Shown piece by piece: positions 7,592 through 16,474 of a stretch of 54,754 bases of DNA (position 1 is the first letter of the stretch; each line of letters starts with the position of its first letter). The position numbers and the translations under genes are program-made. Under the pieces are notes generated by a model. The model made no database searches. It was not told the origin of the DNA and saw only the letters and a list, made by a program, of their open reading frames with translations. The DNA is from Paenibacillus chondroitinus NBRC 15376 (lineage in GTDB: Bacteria; Bacillota; Bacilli; Paenibacillales; NBRC-103111), in contig NZ_BILW01000042.1 in the NCBI RefSeq assembly GCF_004000765.1, positions 1 to 54,754 of the forward strand, written 5' to 3'.

Positions 7592-8854
7592 TTACTCCTC
7601 GCTCTCGCGCCAAACCTCGGCACCCAGTGAAGATAAATTGAAGACTAAGTTCTCATACCCACGGTCAATAAACTCTACCCCGGACACCTCTGTGATACCG
7701 CCAGTTCTTACGCTAAGACCGGCAAGTACAAGGGATGCTCCTGCTCGCAAATCCGTTGCCCGAACCTTCGCCGAGCTAAGCTCGGATCCTTCGATAATGG
7801 CGGAGCGTCCTTCAACTTTCATCTTAGCTCCCATCCGCACGAGCTCAGGAATGTGCTTGAAACGATTGCTGTAAACATGATCCGTTAGTATACTAACTCC
7901 TCTAGCTTGGCACAATAGGCTTGCCATTGGAGATTGCAAATCTGTTGCAAACCCTGGGTAAATTAATGCTTTTACATCGACGCTAGAGTACTCAGGCTGA
8001 CCTACTACACGAATGGATTCATCCATCTCGTAGATATGTACACCCATTTCTTGAAGTTTCGCTGTTAATGCTTCCATATGTTTAGGAATGACGTTATCTA
8101 CAGTCACATCGCCGCGCGTAGCAGCTGCTGCAATCATATACGTTCCTGCTTGAATACGGTCAGGAATGATGGAATGGCGGCAGCCATGCATCTCCGTTAC
8201 CCCTTCGATCCGAATGGTATCGGTACCAGCACCCTTGATTCTTGCACCCATCGAGTTCAACAATGTAGCTACATCTATAATTTCAGGCTCTTTCGCCGCA
8301 TTTTCAATAATTGTATTTCCTTTTGCACGTGAAGCCGCCAACATAATGTTGATCGTCGCCCCTACGCTCGCCATATCCAAATAAATCTTAGCTCCACGCA
8401 GCTCTTTGGCCCGAATTCTTAATGCGCCATTCTCATTGCTTACTTCAGCCCCTAAAGCTTCAAAGCCTTTGATATGCAAATCGATTGGACGCGGTTCAAA
8501 ATTGCATCCGCCCGGCAAACCAATATTCGCTTCCCCAAACCTTCCGAGCAGCGCTCCCATCAAATAATAGGAAGCTCTTAACTTCTTAACTTTTCCATTA
8601 GGCATTGGAAGAGACTTCATTCTGCTAGGATCGATCGTCATCCGATCTTCGTTCCAGTCGATGGTAGCTCCTAAATCCGTCAAAATTTCTGTATATGTAG
8701 CCACATCGCTTAAATGCGGCAGATTATCCAACGTTACCGGCGTTTCAGCAAGAATCGCAGCTGGAATAAGTGCAACCGCACTATTCTTAGCTCCGCTAAT
8801 TTGAACAGTCCCTCGTAGTGGACGTCCCCCGACCACCATTAATTTCTCCAACAT
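7592..8854 (-). CDS. murA: UDP-GlcNAc 1-carboxyvinyltransferase (MurA2/MurZ type)
   Basis: MurA transfers enolpyruvate from PEP to UDP-GlcNAc, the first committed step of peptidoglycan synthesis in the cytosol. The 420-residue protein has the substrate-binding Lys22-Asn23 (SGAKNS) and the active-site loop LPGGCNFEPRPIDLH with Cys117, the residue attacked by fosfomycin. The ATG at 8854 is chosen for GGGGGAG 6 nt upstream and agreement with known MurA N termini; the open frame extends 27 codons further. Position between fba and rho matches the second B. subtilis paralogue (murAB/murZ), so another murA is expected elsewhere. Confidence 0.93.
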   Translation of the reverse strand: MLEKLMVVGGRPLRGTVQISGAKNSAVALIPAAILAETPVTLDNLPHLSDVATYTEILTDLGATIDWNEDRMTIDPSRMKSLPMPNGKVKKLRASYYLMGALLGRFGEANIGLPGGCNFEPRPIDLHIKGFEALGAEVSNENGALRIRAKELRGAKIYLDMASVGATINIMLAASRAKGNTIIENAAKEPEIIDVATLLNSMGARIKGAGTDTIRIEGVTEMHGCRHSIIPDRIQAGTYMIAAAATRGDVTVDNVIPKHMEALTAKLQEMGVHIYEMDESIRVVGQPEYSSVDVKALIYPGFATDLQSPMASLLCQARGVSILTDHVYSNRFKHIPELVRMGAKMKVEGRSAIIEGSELSSAKVRATDLRAGASLVLAGLSVRTGGITEVSGVEFIDRGYENLVFNLSSLGAEVWRESEE

Positions 8855-9042
8855 GATTCTCCCCCTAAATCCAGGTGCCTTCCTGTAACGCAAACTCCTC
8901 AACCTAAACGCCAATTGCAACCAAAATTGTATCACAATCTATTGAAATGAACATGAACAAATAAAAGGAAATAAGAACATCAATAACAAAAACGCTTACA
9001 GTCCTAGTAACAACTGAAGACAAAAAATAGAAGAAGGAAACG

Positions 9043-9095
9043 CCCGCAAGCATGCAAACGGCGGACATTTCGCATCCTCCGTTTGCGTCTTGCGG
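9043..9095 (-). terminator. Long inverted repeat, probable fba terminator
   Basis: Arms GCCGCAAG-GCAAACGG-AGGA and their complement pair over about 20 bp with small interruptions, leaving a 10-nt loop. On the minus strand a T-rich tract (GTTTCCTTCTTCTATTTTTTG) follows, as expected for termination after fba. The stem is longer and more GC-rich than the other terminators in the window. Confidence 0.6.
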
Positions 9096-9124
9096 CATTT
9101 CCCACTGCATCTATACAATTATAA

Positions 9125-9979
9125 TTAAGCTTGGTTGCTGCTTCCGAACAATTGAATTTTGGATTTTACAACTTCGACCATTGCGTTACGAGCTGGGGTT
9201 AGATATTTACGAGGATCATAAATTTTTGCGTCCTTGTTCAGAACTGCGCGGATCGTGTCTGTGCATGCTACTTGGTTCTCAGTGTTAACATTGATTTTAC
9301 CAACGCCTGCAGCGATCGATTTACGAATCATTTCGTCAGGAACACCGGAACCGCCGTGTAATACAACAGGAACTGGGATCGCTTTGGAAACTTGCTCGAT
9401 AATGTCAAAATGGATGTTAGGCTCGCCAGCGTACATACCATGTGCTGTACCTACTGCGATTGCCAAACAGTCAACGCCTGTCTCTTCGTAGAAGCGGATA
9501 GCTTCTTCAGGTTTTGCAAGGTTAGCGTGCTCTTCGTCTACGGAGATGTCATCCTCAACACCACCGATTGTTCCAAGCTCACCTTCAACGGATACGCCCA
9601 TTGCACGAGCCGCTTTAACAACTTCTTTCGTCAAACGGATGTTTTCTTCGAAAGAGTAGTGTGAACCGTCGAACATAACGGAGCTGAATCCTGCGCGGAT
9701 ACATTTCATTGCTACTTCAAAGGAGCTGCCGTGATCCAAGTGCAAAGCGATTGGCAGACCGGATTTTTTGGCTGCAGCTTCAGCAATTGCTACTGTAAAT
9801 TCGATACCCATATATTTCAGTGCGCCTTCGCTAACACCGTAAATGAAAGGGGATTTCAGTTCCATTGCCGCTTCCACAATCGCTTGAGCAAACTCAAGGT
9901 TGTTCATGTTAAATTGACCCACCGCGAATTTGTTCGCTTTTGCTTTAGGTAAAAACTCATTCATTGAAACCAATGCCAT
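9125..9979 (-). CDS. fba: Class II fructose-bisphosphate aldolase
   Basis: This zinc-dependent aldolase cleaves fructose 1,6-bisphosphate in glycolysis and condenses it in gluconeogenesis. The 284-residue length fits class II. Metal-ligand motif HLDHGSS, SVEGELGTIGG, and the phosphate-binding VLHGGSGVP and KINVNTE motifs are visible. The ATG at 9979 has AGGAGG 9 nt upstream and opens MALVSMNEFLPKAK, as in B. subtilis FbaA; the longer frame upstream contains the promoter. It lies between spo0F and murA. The transaldolase-like gene found next to fbaA in B. subtilis is absent. Confidence 0.96.
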   Translation of the reverse strand: MALVSMNEFLPKAKANKFAVGQFNMNNLEFAQAIVEAAMELKSPFIYGVSEGALKYMGIEFTVAIAEAAAKKSGLPIALHLDHGSSFEVAMKCIRAGFSSVMFDGSHYSFEENIRLTKEVVKAARAMGVSVEGELGTIGGVEDDISVDEEHANLAKPEEAIRFYEETGVDCLAIAVGTAHGMYAGEPNIHFDIIEQVSKAIPVPVVLHGGSGVPDEMIRKSIAAGVGKINVNTENQVACTDTIRAVLNKDAKIYDPRKYLTPARNAMVEVVKSKIQLFGSSNQA

Positions 9980-10042
9980 GTTTCTCTTCCTCCTAGAACC
10001 TTTTTGTAGTTTTGCGTAGACCGCTCTTGTCATACCTGAGTT

Positions 10043-10071
10043 ATTATAGCACATATACTTTCAAATGATAA
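10043..10071 (-). promoter_or_regulatory. Sigma-A promoter of fba with extended -10
   Basis: The -10 TATAAT (10043-10048) is preceded by TGC, an extended -10 context. A -35 TTATCA (10066-10071) lies 17 bp upstream. The predicted start is about 60 nt before the fba ATG. Confidence 0.75.
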
Positions 10072-10093
10072 CCAAGCCCACGCTTCTCAGCCA

Positions 10094-10119
10094 CAAAAAA
10101 AGACCCTATGACTAGGATC
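10094..10119 (-). terminator. Terminator overlapping the spo0F stop codon
   Basis: GATCCTA and TAGGGTC pair across a 4-nt loop and are followed by seven T. The 5' arm includes the TAG stop of spo0F (10112-10114). Confidence 0.75.
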
Positions 10120-10504
10120 CCACGGCAAAACCACTGCTTGACTCATTATTTAACTGCATATTAACCGCCATGCGCAACTCATCAATGTCAAACGGCTTCG
10201 TGAAATGCATGATTGCACCCAGGTCCGTCGCTTCTTTAATCATATCCAGCTCGCCATAAGCTGTCATCATGATCACTTTGATCGAGGCATCAATTGCTTT
10301 AACGTGCTTGAGAATATCTAGGCCATCCATACCGGGAATTTTCATATCCAGTAATAGTAGGTCCGGCGAAGAATTTTTGACGATTTCTAAAGCCAATTTA
10401 CCGTTAGAGGCTTGATAAGTGTCATATCCTTCATTGCTGAAAACCTCCATTAGCAGTACGCGAATTCCATTTTGATCATCGACAATTAGCACTTTTTTCT
10501 TCAT
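10112..10504 (-). CDS. spo0F: Sporulation phosphorelay response regulator Spo0F
   Basis: Spo0F carries phosphate from sporulation sensor kinases to Spo0B and on to Spo0A. The 130-residue single receiver domain has the acidic pocket Asp9-Asp10 (VDDQNGIR), phosphoacceptor Asp in LLLLDMKIPGMDG (about 53), conserved MTAYGELDMI, and Lys in FTKPFDIDE (about 103). No output domain is present, as expected. The start at 10504 has GGGAGGG about 10 nt upstream; an upstream extension of the frame overlaps the leader and lacks a receiver-domain match. It has its own sigma-H promoter. The neighbours pyrG and fba match B. subtilis. Confidence 0.96.
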   Translation of the reverse strand: MKKKVLIVDDQNGIRVLLMEVFSNEGYDTYQASNGKLALEIVKNSSPDLLLLDMKIPGMDGLDILKHVKAIDASIKVIMMTAYGELDMIKEATDLGAIMHFTKPFDIDELRMAVNMQLNNESSSGFAVGS

Positions 10505-10565
10505 CAGCCCAGTTCCCTCCCGAAAACGAATAACAAATCCCCTGCACTTCACAGATACATAACGT

Positions 10566-10592
10566 ATTCGCTATTCATTTCCGTTTTCCTTC
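10566..10592 (-). promoter_or_regulatory. Sigma-H promoter of spo0F
   Basis: On the minus strand GAAGGAAAA (10584-10592) and AGCGAAT (10566-10572) are separated by 11 bp. This fits the sigma-H consensus RnAGGAwww-N11-12-RnnGAAT at every defined position. Spo0F is a known sigma-H target in B. subtilis, so early-sporulation induction is inferred. Confidence 0.85.
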
Positions 10593-10660
10593 ACGAGAGA
10601 GAACCAAATTGAAAACTTTTACAAATAAGTTGTTTTACAGGAGGTAGTTCACATAGCGAG

Positions 10661-12265
10661 TTAGCTACGTTCAATTCCTTGAGCTGCTTTCACGAATTCA
10701 CGGAATAGCGGCTGCGGACGGTTCGGACGGGATGTGAATTCCGGATGGAATTGTACCGCCAAGAACCAAGGGTGGCCTGGAAGCTCCACCATTTCGACCA
10801 AACGGCCGTCCGGGGACGTACCGGAAATGCGCAAGCCAGCGGATTCGATCAATTCGCGGTACTCATTGTTGAACTCATACCGGTGACGATGTCTCTCGTA
10901 AACAAGCTCATCATTGTAGCATTTCTCCGCCAATGAACCTGGAACAATTTTGCATGGATATAGACCAAGACGCATAGTACCGCCCAAATTCTCAATATCC
11001 TTCTGCTCCGGCAGAAGATCGATAACCGGATAAGCCGTAGTCGGATTAATCTCGGAGGAGTTCGCACCATCCAAACCTGAAACAGAACGCGCATACTCAA
11101 TAACAGCCACCTGCATACCCAAGCAAATACCGAAGAAAGGAATTTTCTTCTCGCGGGCATAACGAATAGCAGACACTTTGCCTTCAATACCACGATCGCC
11201 GAAACCGCCTGGTACTAAGATTCCTTGTACGCCGGAAAGCAGTTCATCTACGTTGTGATCATAAACTTCTTCTGCATTTACCCAACGAATGTCGATCTCG
11301 GAGTCGTTATCGATGCCGGCATGTCCTAAAGCTTCAACAATGCTCAAATAAGCATCATGCAAAGCAACATATTTTCCGACAATGGCGATTTCCGTTTTCT
11401 TCGTCAAAGATTTGACTTTACGAACGAGACTTTCCCATTCGGTCATGTTTGGCTCATTCGTTTTAAGCTTCAAATGATTCACGACATAATCGTCAAGTCC
11501 TTGTTCGCGAAGCATCATTGGCACTTCGTAAAGCGTTTCTGCATCTTTACACTCGATTACAGCGGCTGGATCAATGTCACAGAATAAAGCAAGCTTACGC
11601 TTCATATCTTCTGTCAAAGAATGTTCGGTACGGCAAACAATAACGTGTGGCTGAATGCCTAAGCCGCGCAGTTCTTTGACACTGTGCTGTGTCGGTTTTG
11701 TTTTCACTTCACCTGCAGCTTTGATATAAGGAATCAGCGTAACGTGAATATACATGACATTCTCGCGGCCGATATCATTTTTCATTTGACGGATCGCTTC
11801 CAAGAAAGGAAGGCTCTCGATATCGCCAACGGTTCCGCCGATTTCGGTAATGACAACGTCGGATTGTGCCTCACGGCCCGCTCGCAATACACGGTCTTTA
11901 ATTTCATTCGTAATGTGAGGAATAACTTGAACCGTACCCCCGAGATATTCCCCTCTACGCTCTTTGGTAATAACGGAGGAGTACACCTTGCCTGAAGTCA
12001 CGTTCGAGCTTTTGGACAGGTTGATATCAATGAAACGCTCATAATGGCCTAAATCCAAATCCGTTTCAGCTCCGTCATCAGTTACGAAAACTTCACCGTG
12101 CTGATAAGGACTCATTGTCCCTGGATCCACGTTGATGTACGGATCAAACTTTTGAATCGTAACTTTCAGACCTCTGTTCTTCAGCAATCTTCCTAAGGAA
12201 GCTGCAGTAATTCCTTTGCCAAGGGATGAAACTACGCCCCCCGTAACGAAAATGTATTTTGTCAC
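10661..12265 (-). CDS. pyrG: CTP synthase
   Basis: CTP synthase aminates UTP to CTP with ammonia from glutamine. The 534-residue protein has the N-terminal synthetase domain (TGGVVSSLGKGITAAS P-loop, HYERF, TEIGGTVGDIES) and a C-terminal class I glutamine amidotransferase domain with nucleophile Cys in FGICLGMQ and the His-Glu pair in VQFHPEF. The start is GTG with GGAGG 7 nt upstream. The leader from 12547 contains a promoter starting at GGGC and a terminator hairpin, the arrangement used for CTP sensing in B. subtilis. Gene order rpoE-pyrG-spo0F is conserved. Confidence 0.98.
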   Translation of the reverse strand: MTKYIFVTGGVVSSLGKGITAASLGRLLKNRGLKVTIQKFDPYINVDPGTMSPYQHGEVFVTDDGAETDLDLGHYERFIDINLSKSSNVTSGKVYSSVITKERRGEYLGGTVQVIPHITNEIKDRVLRAGREAQSDVVITEIGGTVGDIESLPFLEAIRQMKNDIGRENVMYIHVTLIPYIKAAGEVKTKPTQHSVKELRGLGIQPHVIVCRTEHSLTEDMKRKLALFCDIDPAAVIECKDAETLYEVPMMLREQGLDDYVVNHLKLKTNEPNMTEWESLVRKVKSLTKKTEIAIVGKYVALHDAYLSIVEALGHAGIDNDSEIDIRWVNAEEVYDHNVDELLSGVQGILVPGGFGDRGIEGKVSAIRYAREKKIPFFGICLGMQVAVIEYARSVSGLDGANSSEINPTTAYPVIDLLPEQKDIENLGGTMRLGLYPCKIVPGSLAEKCYNDELVYERHRHRYEFNNEYRELIESAGLRISGTSPDGRLVEMVELPGHPWFLAVQFHPEFTSRPNRPQPLFREFVKAAQGIERS

Positions 12266-12547
12266 TATGTACGCCTCCTAATAGTTTTTTAGTTGAAAAT
12301 TGCAACGTACGCATACGTTTAGTAGTGCCAGATCACCGGCCTGTGTCTTTCTATGCAAAAAGCTTACACCGTAAGCATTCGCTATCGTTGTCGTGGTGCC
12401 ACTGCCTCAGATTTAGTGTCTACTAAATGAGGGTTTTCATGAAAATCTGGTGAAAAAACAGCCTGAAAACAAAAAAAAGTGACACCCGTGAGTAGACGGG
12501 GCACTTTTTGAACGCTTGCGCGATTTGTTAAGATTCTTTTAAAGCCC
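12266..12547 (-). promoter_or_regulatory. pyrG leader with attenuator
   Basis: The 282-nt leader starts with the run GGGC at the predicted +1 (12547). About 40 nt downstream is a terminator hairpin (12471-12509) whose 5' arm contains a C-run. In B. subtilis, CTP shortage causes reiterative G addition at +1, and the poly-G pairs with the pyrimidine-rich terminator arm to allow read-through. The same parts are present here. The remaining 170 nt to the start codon hold a few small inverted repeats (for example TTTAGT-agac-ACTAAA near 12411-12427) that I cannot assign. Confidence 0.65.
12471..12509 (-). terminator. Terminator in the pyrG leader, also downstream of rpoE
   Basis: AAAAAGTG (12502-12509) pairs with CACTTTTT (12474-12481), with an inner CCCGT/ACGGG stem and eight T following. 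It can both stop rpoE read-through and attenuate pyrG. Confidence 0.85.
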
Positions 12548-12554
12548 ATGCAAT

Positions 12555-12584
12555 AGTTTACTCTGAACGGGCAGCGGCTGTCAA
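12555..12584 (-). promoter_or_regulatory. pyrG promoter with GGGC initiation site
   Basis: The -35 is a perfect TTGACA (12579-12584) and the -10 is TAAACT (12555-12560), 18 bp apart. After 7 nt the transcript would begin with GGGC (12547 leftward). The -35 begins 7 nt after the rpoE stop codon. Confidence 0.8.
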
Positions 12585-12590
12585 GACAAG

Positions 12591-13172
12591 TTATTTGTCG
12601 TCGTCATCCTCGTCATCCAGATCGGAATCATCCTCATCCAAATCGGAATCTTCGTCGAGATCGTCCTCATCCTCGTCGTCAGACTCCTCGATACCTTCTT
12701 CGCCAAGATCCTCTTCGATCTCTTCATCCTCAAAGAATTCTGTATCTTCTTCCGCTTCTTCCTCTTCGGATTCCGTGCCAAACGCATCGTACTCGTCTTC
12801 CTCTGCGTATGTATCTTCTTCCTCCGCGTAGATGTCTTCATCCAGATCGTCGTCTTCATCATTGATGATTCTTGGACGCTTCGCGTTACCAACCGCATCA
12901 TCTGATTTCTCGACAGGGTACCAACGCTTCAAGCCCCATAGATTCGTACCTACGCAAGCAAAACGTCCATCGATGTTGATTTCCGTATATAGTTGGGCAA
13001 TCACTTGCATAACGTGCTGCTCGGATAACCCTTTAATTTTTGCAATTTCTGCCATCAAGTCACGGTAATAAAACGGCGTATTCGCCGATTTCAATAATTC
13101 AAACGCCAAATCCACCATCGGCATTTCGCGTGCTTGTTCTGTGGTGATTTTGAGTGTGTATTCGCTACTCAT
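12591..13172 (-). CDS. rpoE: RNA polymerase delta subunit
   Basis: Delta is a Gram-positive RNA polymerase subunit that promotes enzyme recycling and tunes sensitivity to the initiating nucleotide. The 193-residue protein has the folded HARE-HTH-type N-terminal domain (about residues 10-90, including PFYYRDLMAEIAKIKGL and GRFACVGTNLWGLKRW). An almost purely Asp/Glu C-terminal tail (about 105-193) follows, the hallmark of delta. It precedes pyrG exactly as in B. subtilis. GAAAGGG lies upstream of the ATG. Low-complexity ORFs on the opposite strand are codon shadows of the acidic tail. Confidence 0.97.
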   Translation of the reverse strand: MSSEYTLKITTEQAREMPMVDLAFELLKSANTPFYYRDLMAEIAKIKGLSEQHVMQVIAQLYTEINIDGRFACVGTNLWGLKRWYPVEKSDDAVGNAKRPRIINDEDDDLDEDIYAEEEDTYAEEDEYDAFGTESEEEEAEEDTEFFEDEEIEEDLGEEGIEESDDEDEDDLDEDSDLDEDDSDLDDEDDDDK

Positions 13173-13561
13173 CTAAGGCACATCCCTTTCGACCGTCTTC
13201 TTCACTTCTTCTATCTACCTTATCCAATATCTTCATTAAGTAAAACCTATTTTTTCTAAAATTGCAACTACCCGCAAAAAACCTTTCGGACAGGCCCCCC
13301 TAAAATGAATACAAGCGAAGGTCCCCCTCCGCTTGCGACTGTATCCTAAGGAAGCGGTATGAGCGAGTCACAGCCGTTTCCAGTACCTGAGGAAGAGACA
13401 CTCCTGCTCGCGCCTCTCTATTTATCCTATGTAAAACCAGCACATCTGACACGGCTTCGCACCCATTTATTTCTATAAAGGCTATCACACGGTCAGAAGG
13501 GGTGACCTGTACATAGGATAGGGGAGACTCGATTATTAGCTGTCATGGGGGGATGGCACGT
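13173..13561. other. Intergenic region between rpoE and the subtilase gene
   Basis: No gene or RNA was recognised in these 389 bp. An 11-bp inverted repeat, TATCCTATGTA at 13423-13433 and TACATAGGATA at 13510-13520, brackets 76 bp just upstream of the subtilase gene. A weak sigma-A-like site (TTGCAA at 13262-13267 with TTTACT 17 bp on) could drive rpoE on the minus strand. Confidence 0.4.
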
Positions 13562-14740
13562 ATGGATATAGCCACCTTTCTTCATTCGCTTCATGAGGAA
13601 ATCGGACTCACCAAGCAATCCGGGAAGAAGCATTTGATCCGTTTCTCATCAGCCAAGGACTACTACGCATGCAAATCCGAGCTGAAGCGAATGAGATCCC
13701 GCCTGGCCAACCTGTCCAAGGTTCGCACGATCGACATCATTCACGCCTTCTCCTGCACACTCCGTCCCGACTCGAAACTCAAGCAGTTCGCAGGCAATCC
13801 GGTCATTGAAGAAGATACCAAAGTTACCGTTCACCAATCGGTCGGAAGCAGAACCCTCATCAAACGTGCAACCACGCTATCTGGCTCCGGCTCCCAGACC
13901 ATCCCCTGGGGCGTTGATCAAATTGGCGCACCTGAAGTTTGGGGCAAGTCGCTAGGCCAAAACATCCATGTAGGCGTCATCGATACAGGCATCGACTACA
14001 ATCACCCAGACTTACGCAATTCAATCTCACGGGGAATCAATTTATTAAATAGCAGCATGCTCCCCTATGATGATAATGGCCATGGCACGCACATTGCAGG
14101 CACCATTGCCGCGACTGGCCGCAATTCGGGAATCGTCGGTGTCGCACCCAGATCGATTATTCACCCTGTCAAGGCATTTGACCACAGTGGAAGCGCTTAT
14201 GTCTCAGACATTATTGCCGGAATCGACTGGTGCGTAAACAATGATCTCGATATTATCAACATGAGCTTCGGCATGAAGTCATACAACCGTGCGCTGGAGC
14301 AGGCTGTTTTGAACGCGTATTACAGAGGAAAAGTCATTGTAGCTTCGTCCGGTAATGATGGCAAACGAAAAACGATTGATTATCCCGCTCGCTTCTCCCA
14401 GGTCGTTTCCGTTGGAGCCACAACGCGGCTAGGCCGCATAGCTCCCTTCAGCAATCGCGGCAAACAAATTGACATCTATGCGCCAGGTGAACGAGTTTAC
14501 TCGTCCTGGCTGCACGGCAAATACAATGAGCTTAGCGGCACTTCCATGGCCACCGCTCACGTCAGCGGCGTTATCGCGCTAATGCTGGCCATCAAGCCCT
14601 TGTCGCCGCAGCAGATCAAAAGCGTGCTGCGGCGGTGCGCGCTCGGCATTAACAAGCGCGAAAGCACACGCTGGCAGCCAGGGCACCTGAACGCCAGACG
14701 GGCTTTGCGGGCTGCGAGGCAGATCAGAGACTCGCAATGA
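13562..14740 (+). CDS. S8-family subtilisin-like serine protease, no signal peptide
   Basis: This 392-residue protein is a subtilase. The catalytic triad is visible as Asp in VGVIDTGIDYNHPDL, His in DDNGHGTHIAGT and Ser in LSGTSMATAHVSG, with the oxyanion Asn in VASSGNDG. About 110 N-terminal residues precede the catalytic domain and may act as an I9-like propeptide. The N terminus is polar (MDIATFLHSLHEEIG) and lacks a secretion signal, so a cytoplasmic or spore-compartment enzyme is more likely than a secreted one. The ATG at 13562 has GGGGGGA about 7 nt upstream; an ATG three codons earlier overlaps that site. It ends in a terminator shared with argS. Confidence 0.9.
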   Translation: MDIATFLHSLHEEIGLTKQSGKKHLIRFSSAKDYYACKSELKRMRSRLANLSKVRTIDIIHAFSCTLRPDSKLKQFAGNPVIEEDTKVTVHQSVGSRTLIKRATTLSGSGSQTIPWGVDQIGAPEVWGKSLGQNIHVGVIDTGIDYNHPDLRNSISRGINLLNSSMLPYDDNGHGTHIAGTIAATGRNSGIVGVAPRSIIHPVKAFDHSGSAYVSDIIAGIDWCVNNDLDIINMSFGMKSYNRALEQAVLNAYYRGKVIVASSGNDGKRKTIDYPARFSQVVSVGATTRLGRIAPFSNRGKQIDIYAPGERVYSSWLHGKYNELSGTSMATAHVSGVIALMLAIKPLSPQQIKSVLRRCALGINKRESTRWQPGHLNARRALRAARQIRDSQ

Positions 14741-14780
14741 AAAAGGAGTTAAGCGGCTTATGGCTGCTTAACTCCTTTTT
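14740..14780. terminator. Bidirectional terminator, subtilase / argS
   Basis: AAAAAGGAGTTAAGC pairs perfectly with GCTTAACTCCTTTTT across an 11-nt loop. A-runs and T-runs flank both sides, so it can serve both converging genes. Confidence 0.9.
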
Positions 14781-14795
14781 GGTGGGAGCGGAAAC

Positions 14796-16469
14796 TTACA
14801 TCCGCTCCGGTGCGGATACGCCGACTACGCGAAGCGTGTTGGCGAGGGTCGTGCGCAGTGCGCCAAGCAAGGCAAGGCGCGCTTGCGTCAAGGCTGCGTC
14901 ATCCGTGATGACGTAGTGGCCTCTGTAATAGCTATGGAACTGGCTGGCCAGTTCGTAAACATAGCGGATCATCCGATGCGGCGCGTACTGCTCCGCCGCG
15001 ATCGCGATCTCTTCCGGAAGCTCTCCGATCTTGCGCAGCAAGTCGAATTCCGCTTCCGAGGAAAGCTGCGCAAGGTCAACCTGCTCCAGCGGGAGCACCG
15101 CGATGCCTTGCTCCTCCGCCTGGCGGAAGATGGAGCAGATCCGTGCATGTGCGTACTGCACATAGTAAACCGGGTTCTCATTGGACTGAGATACCGCTAA
15201 GTCCATGTCAAAGTCCAGATGCGAGTCCATGCTGCGCATTGCGAAGAAATAACGGATCGGGTCGACGCCGACTTCGTCCATGAGATCCTCCATCGTGACC
15301 GCTTTGCCGGTACGTTTGGACATTTTGACCTTTTCCCCGTTTTGGAAAAGGCTCACCATTTGCGCGATCAGCACAATAAGTCGATCCGCTTCGAAACCAA
15401 GCGCCGTCATGGCCGCTTTCATCCGCGGGATGTAGCCGTGATGGTCGGCGCCCCAGATGTTAATCAAGCGCTCAAAACCGCGCCCGAACTTATTGCGGTG
15501 GTAGGCGATGTCCGGCGTCAAGTACGTGAAGGAGCCGTCATTTTTGATCAAAACACGGTTTTTATCGTCACCCAGCGGCGTCGTATTCAACCAAGTAGCG
15601 CCTTCTTCTTCATAGATATGTCCATTGTCACGCAGTTCTTGTAGAACGGGTGGAATCAGGTTATCTTCATAAATCGACGTCTCAGAGAACCAGTTGTCGA
15701 AACGTACACCAAAGCGGCCTAAGTCGCGTTTGATTTTGTCGAGTTCTTTTTTCAAGCCATACGTACGGAAAAAAGCACGGCGCTCATCGTCCGGCAAGCT
15801 CAGCAGACGATCTCCTTCTTCTGCGGCAAGATCTGCCGCAAAGCCCTTGATATCTTCCCCGAAGTAGCCGTCTTCCGGCATTTCGGCATCTTGTCCAAGC
15901 GCTTGCAAATAGCGGGCTTCGATGGATTTGGCCAGATTTACGACTTGGTTCCCCGCATCGTTAATGTAGTACTCCCGGGATACGTCATACCCCGCAAGGT
16001 CCAGCACGTTACACAGCACATCCCCTACAGCTGCGCCGCGGGCATGTCCGAGATGCAAGGAACCTGTCGGGTTGGCGCTGACGAACTCAACTTGCACTTT
16101 CAGCCCTTGTCCCACGTTCCTTGCCCCGTACCGCTCACCCTGGGCGAGCACGTCCGCGATAACAGGATAAAGGTAAACTTTGTTCATTTTAAAATTAATA
16201 AAGCCCGGCCCGGCAATCTCTGCTTCCGCGATATTCGCTTTATCTTTCTGCAGGTTCGCAATGATCTGCTCGGCGATTTGTCTTGGATTCTGCTTGGCAA
16301 TACGGGTCAACTGCATCGCAATGTTCGTTGCGAAATCCCCATGCGTTTTTTCCTTCGGTACTTCCAGAATGATCTCCGGCAACTGCGCGGCATCCACAAT
16401 GCCAGCAGCAGCAACGGCATCTGCTATCGCTTGTTTCACGATGACTTTGACTTCGTTTAATACGTCCAT
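14796..16469 (-). CDS. argS: Arginyl-tRNA synthetase
   Basis: ArgS attaches arginine to tRNA-Arg. The 557-residue class I synthetase has the N-terminal Add1 tRNA-recognition domain, the HIGH-like motif in SANPTGSLHLGHARGAA, the KMSK-like motif in VKMSKRTGKAVT, and the DALR anticodon-binding domain at the C terminus. GGAGGAG lies 7 nt before the ATG. It follows a DUF1934 gene by 5 bp, as argS follows ywiB in B. subtilis, so the two are co-transcribed. Confidence 0.98.
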   Translation of the reverse strand: MDVLNEVKVIVKQAIADAVAAAGIVDAAQLPEIILEVPKEKTHGDFATNIAMQLTRIAKQNPRQIAEQIIANLQKDKANIAEAEIAGPGFINFKMNKVYLYPVIADVLAQGERYGARNVGQGLKVQVEFVSANPTGSLHLGHARGAAVGDVLCNVLDLAGYDVSREYYINDAGNQVVNLAKSIEARYLQALGQDAEMPEDGYFGEDIKGFAADLAAEEGDRLLSLPDDERRAFFRTYGLKKELDKIKRDLGRFGVRFDNWFSETSIYEDNLIPPVLQELRDNGHIYEEEGATWLNTTPLGDDKNRVLIKNDGSFTYLTPDIAYHRNKFGRGFERLINIWGADHHGYIPRMKAAMTALGFEADRLIVLIAQMVSLFQNGEKVKMSKRTGKAVTMEDLMDEVGVDPIRYFFAMRSMDSHLDFDMDLAVSQSNENPVYYVQYAHARICSIFRQAEEQGIAVLPLEQVDLAQLSSEAEFDLLRKIGELPEEIAIAAEQYAPHRMIRYVYELASQFHSYYRGHYVITDDAALTQARLALLGALRTTLANTLRVVGVSAPERM

Positions 16470-16474
16470 TCTTC

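Noticed and set aside
9043..9095. Palindromic mobile repeat
   Set aside because: The long dyad is followed by a T-rich tract after fba and is not repeated elsewhere in the window, so a terminator is the simpler reading.
12595..13068. Ser-rich ORFs opposite rpoE
   Set aside because: They are shadows of the Asp/Glu-rich tail of the delta subunit read on the other strand.
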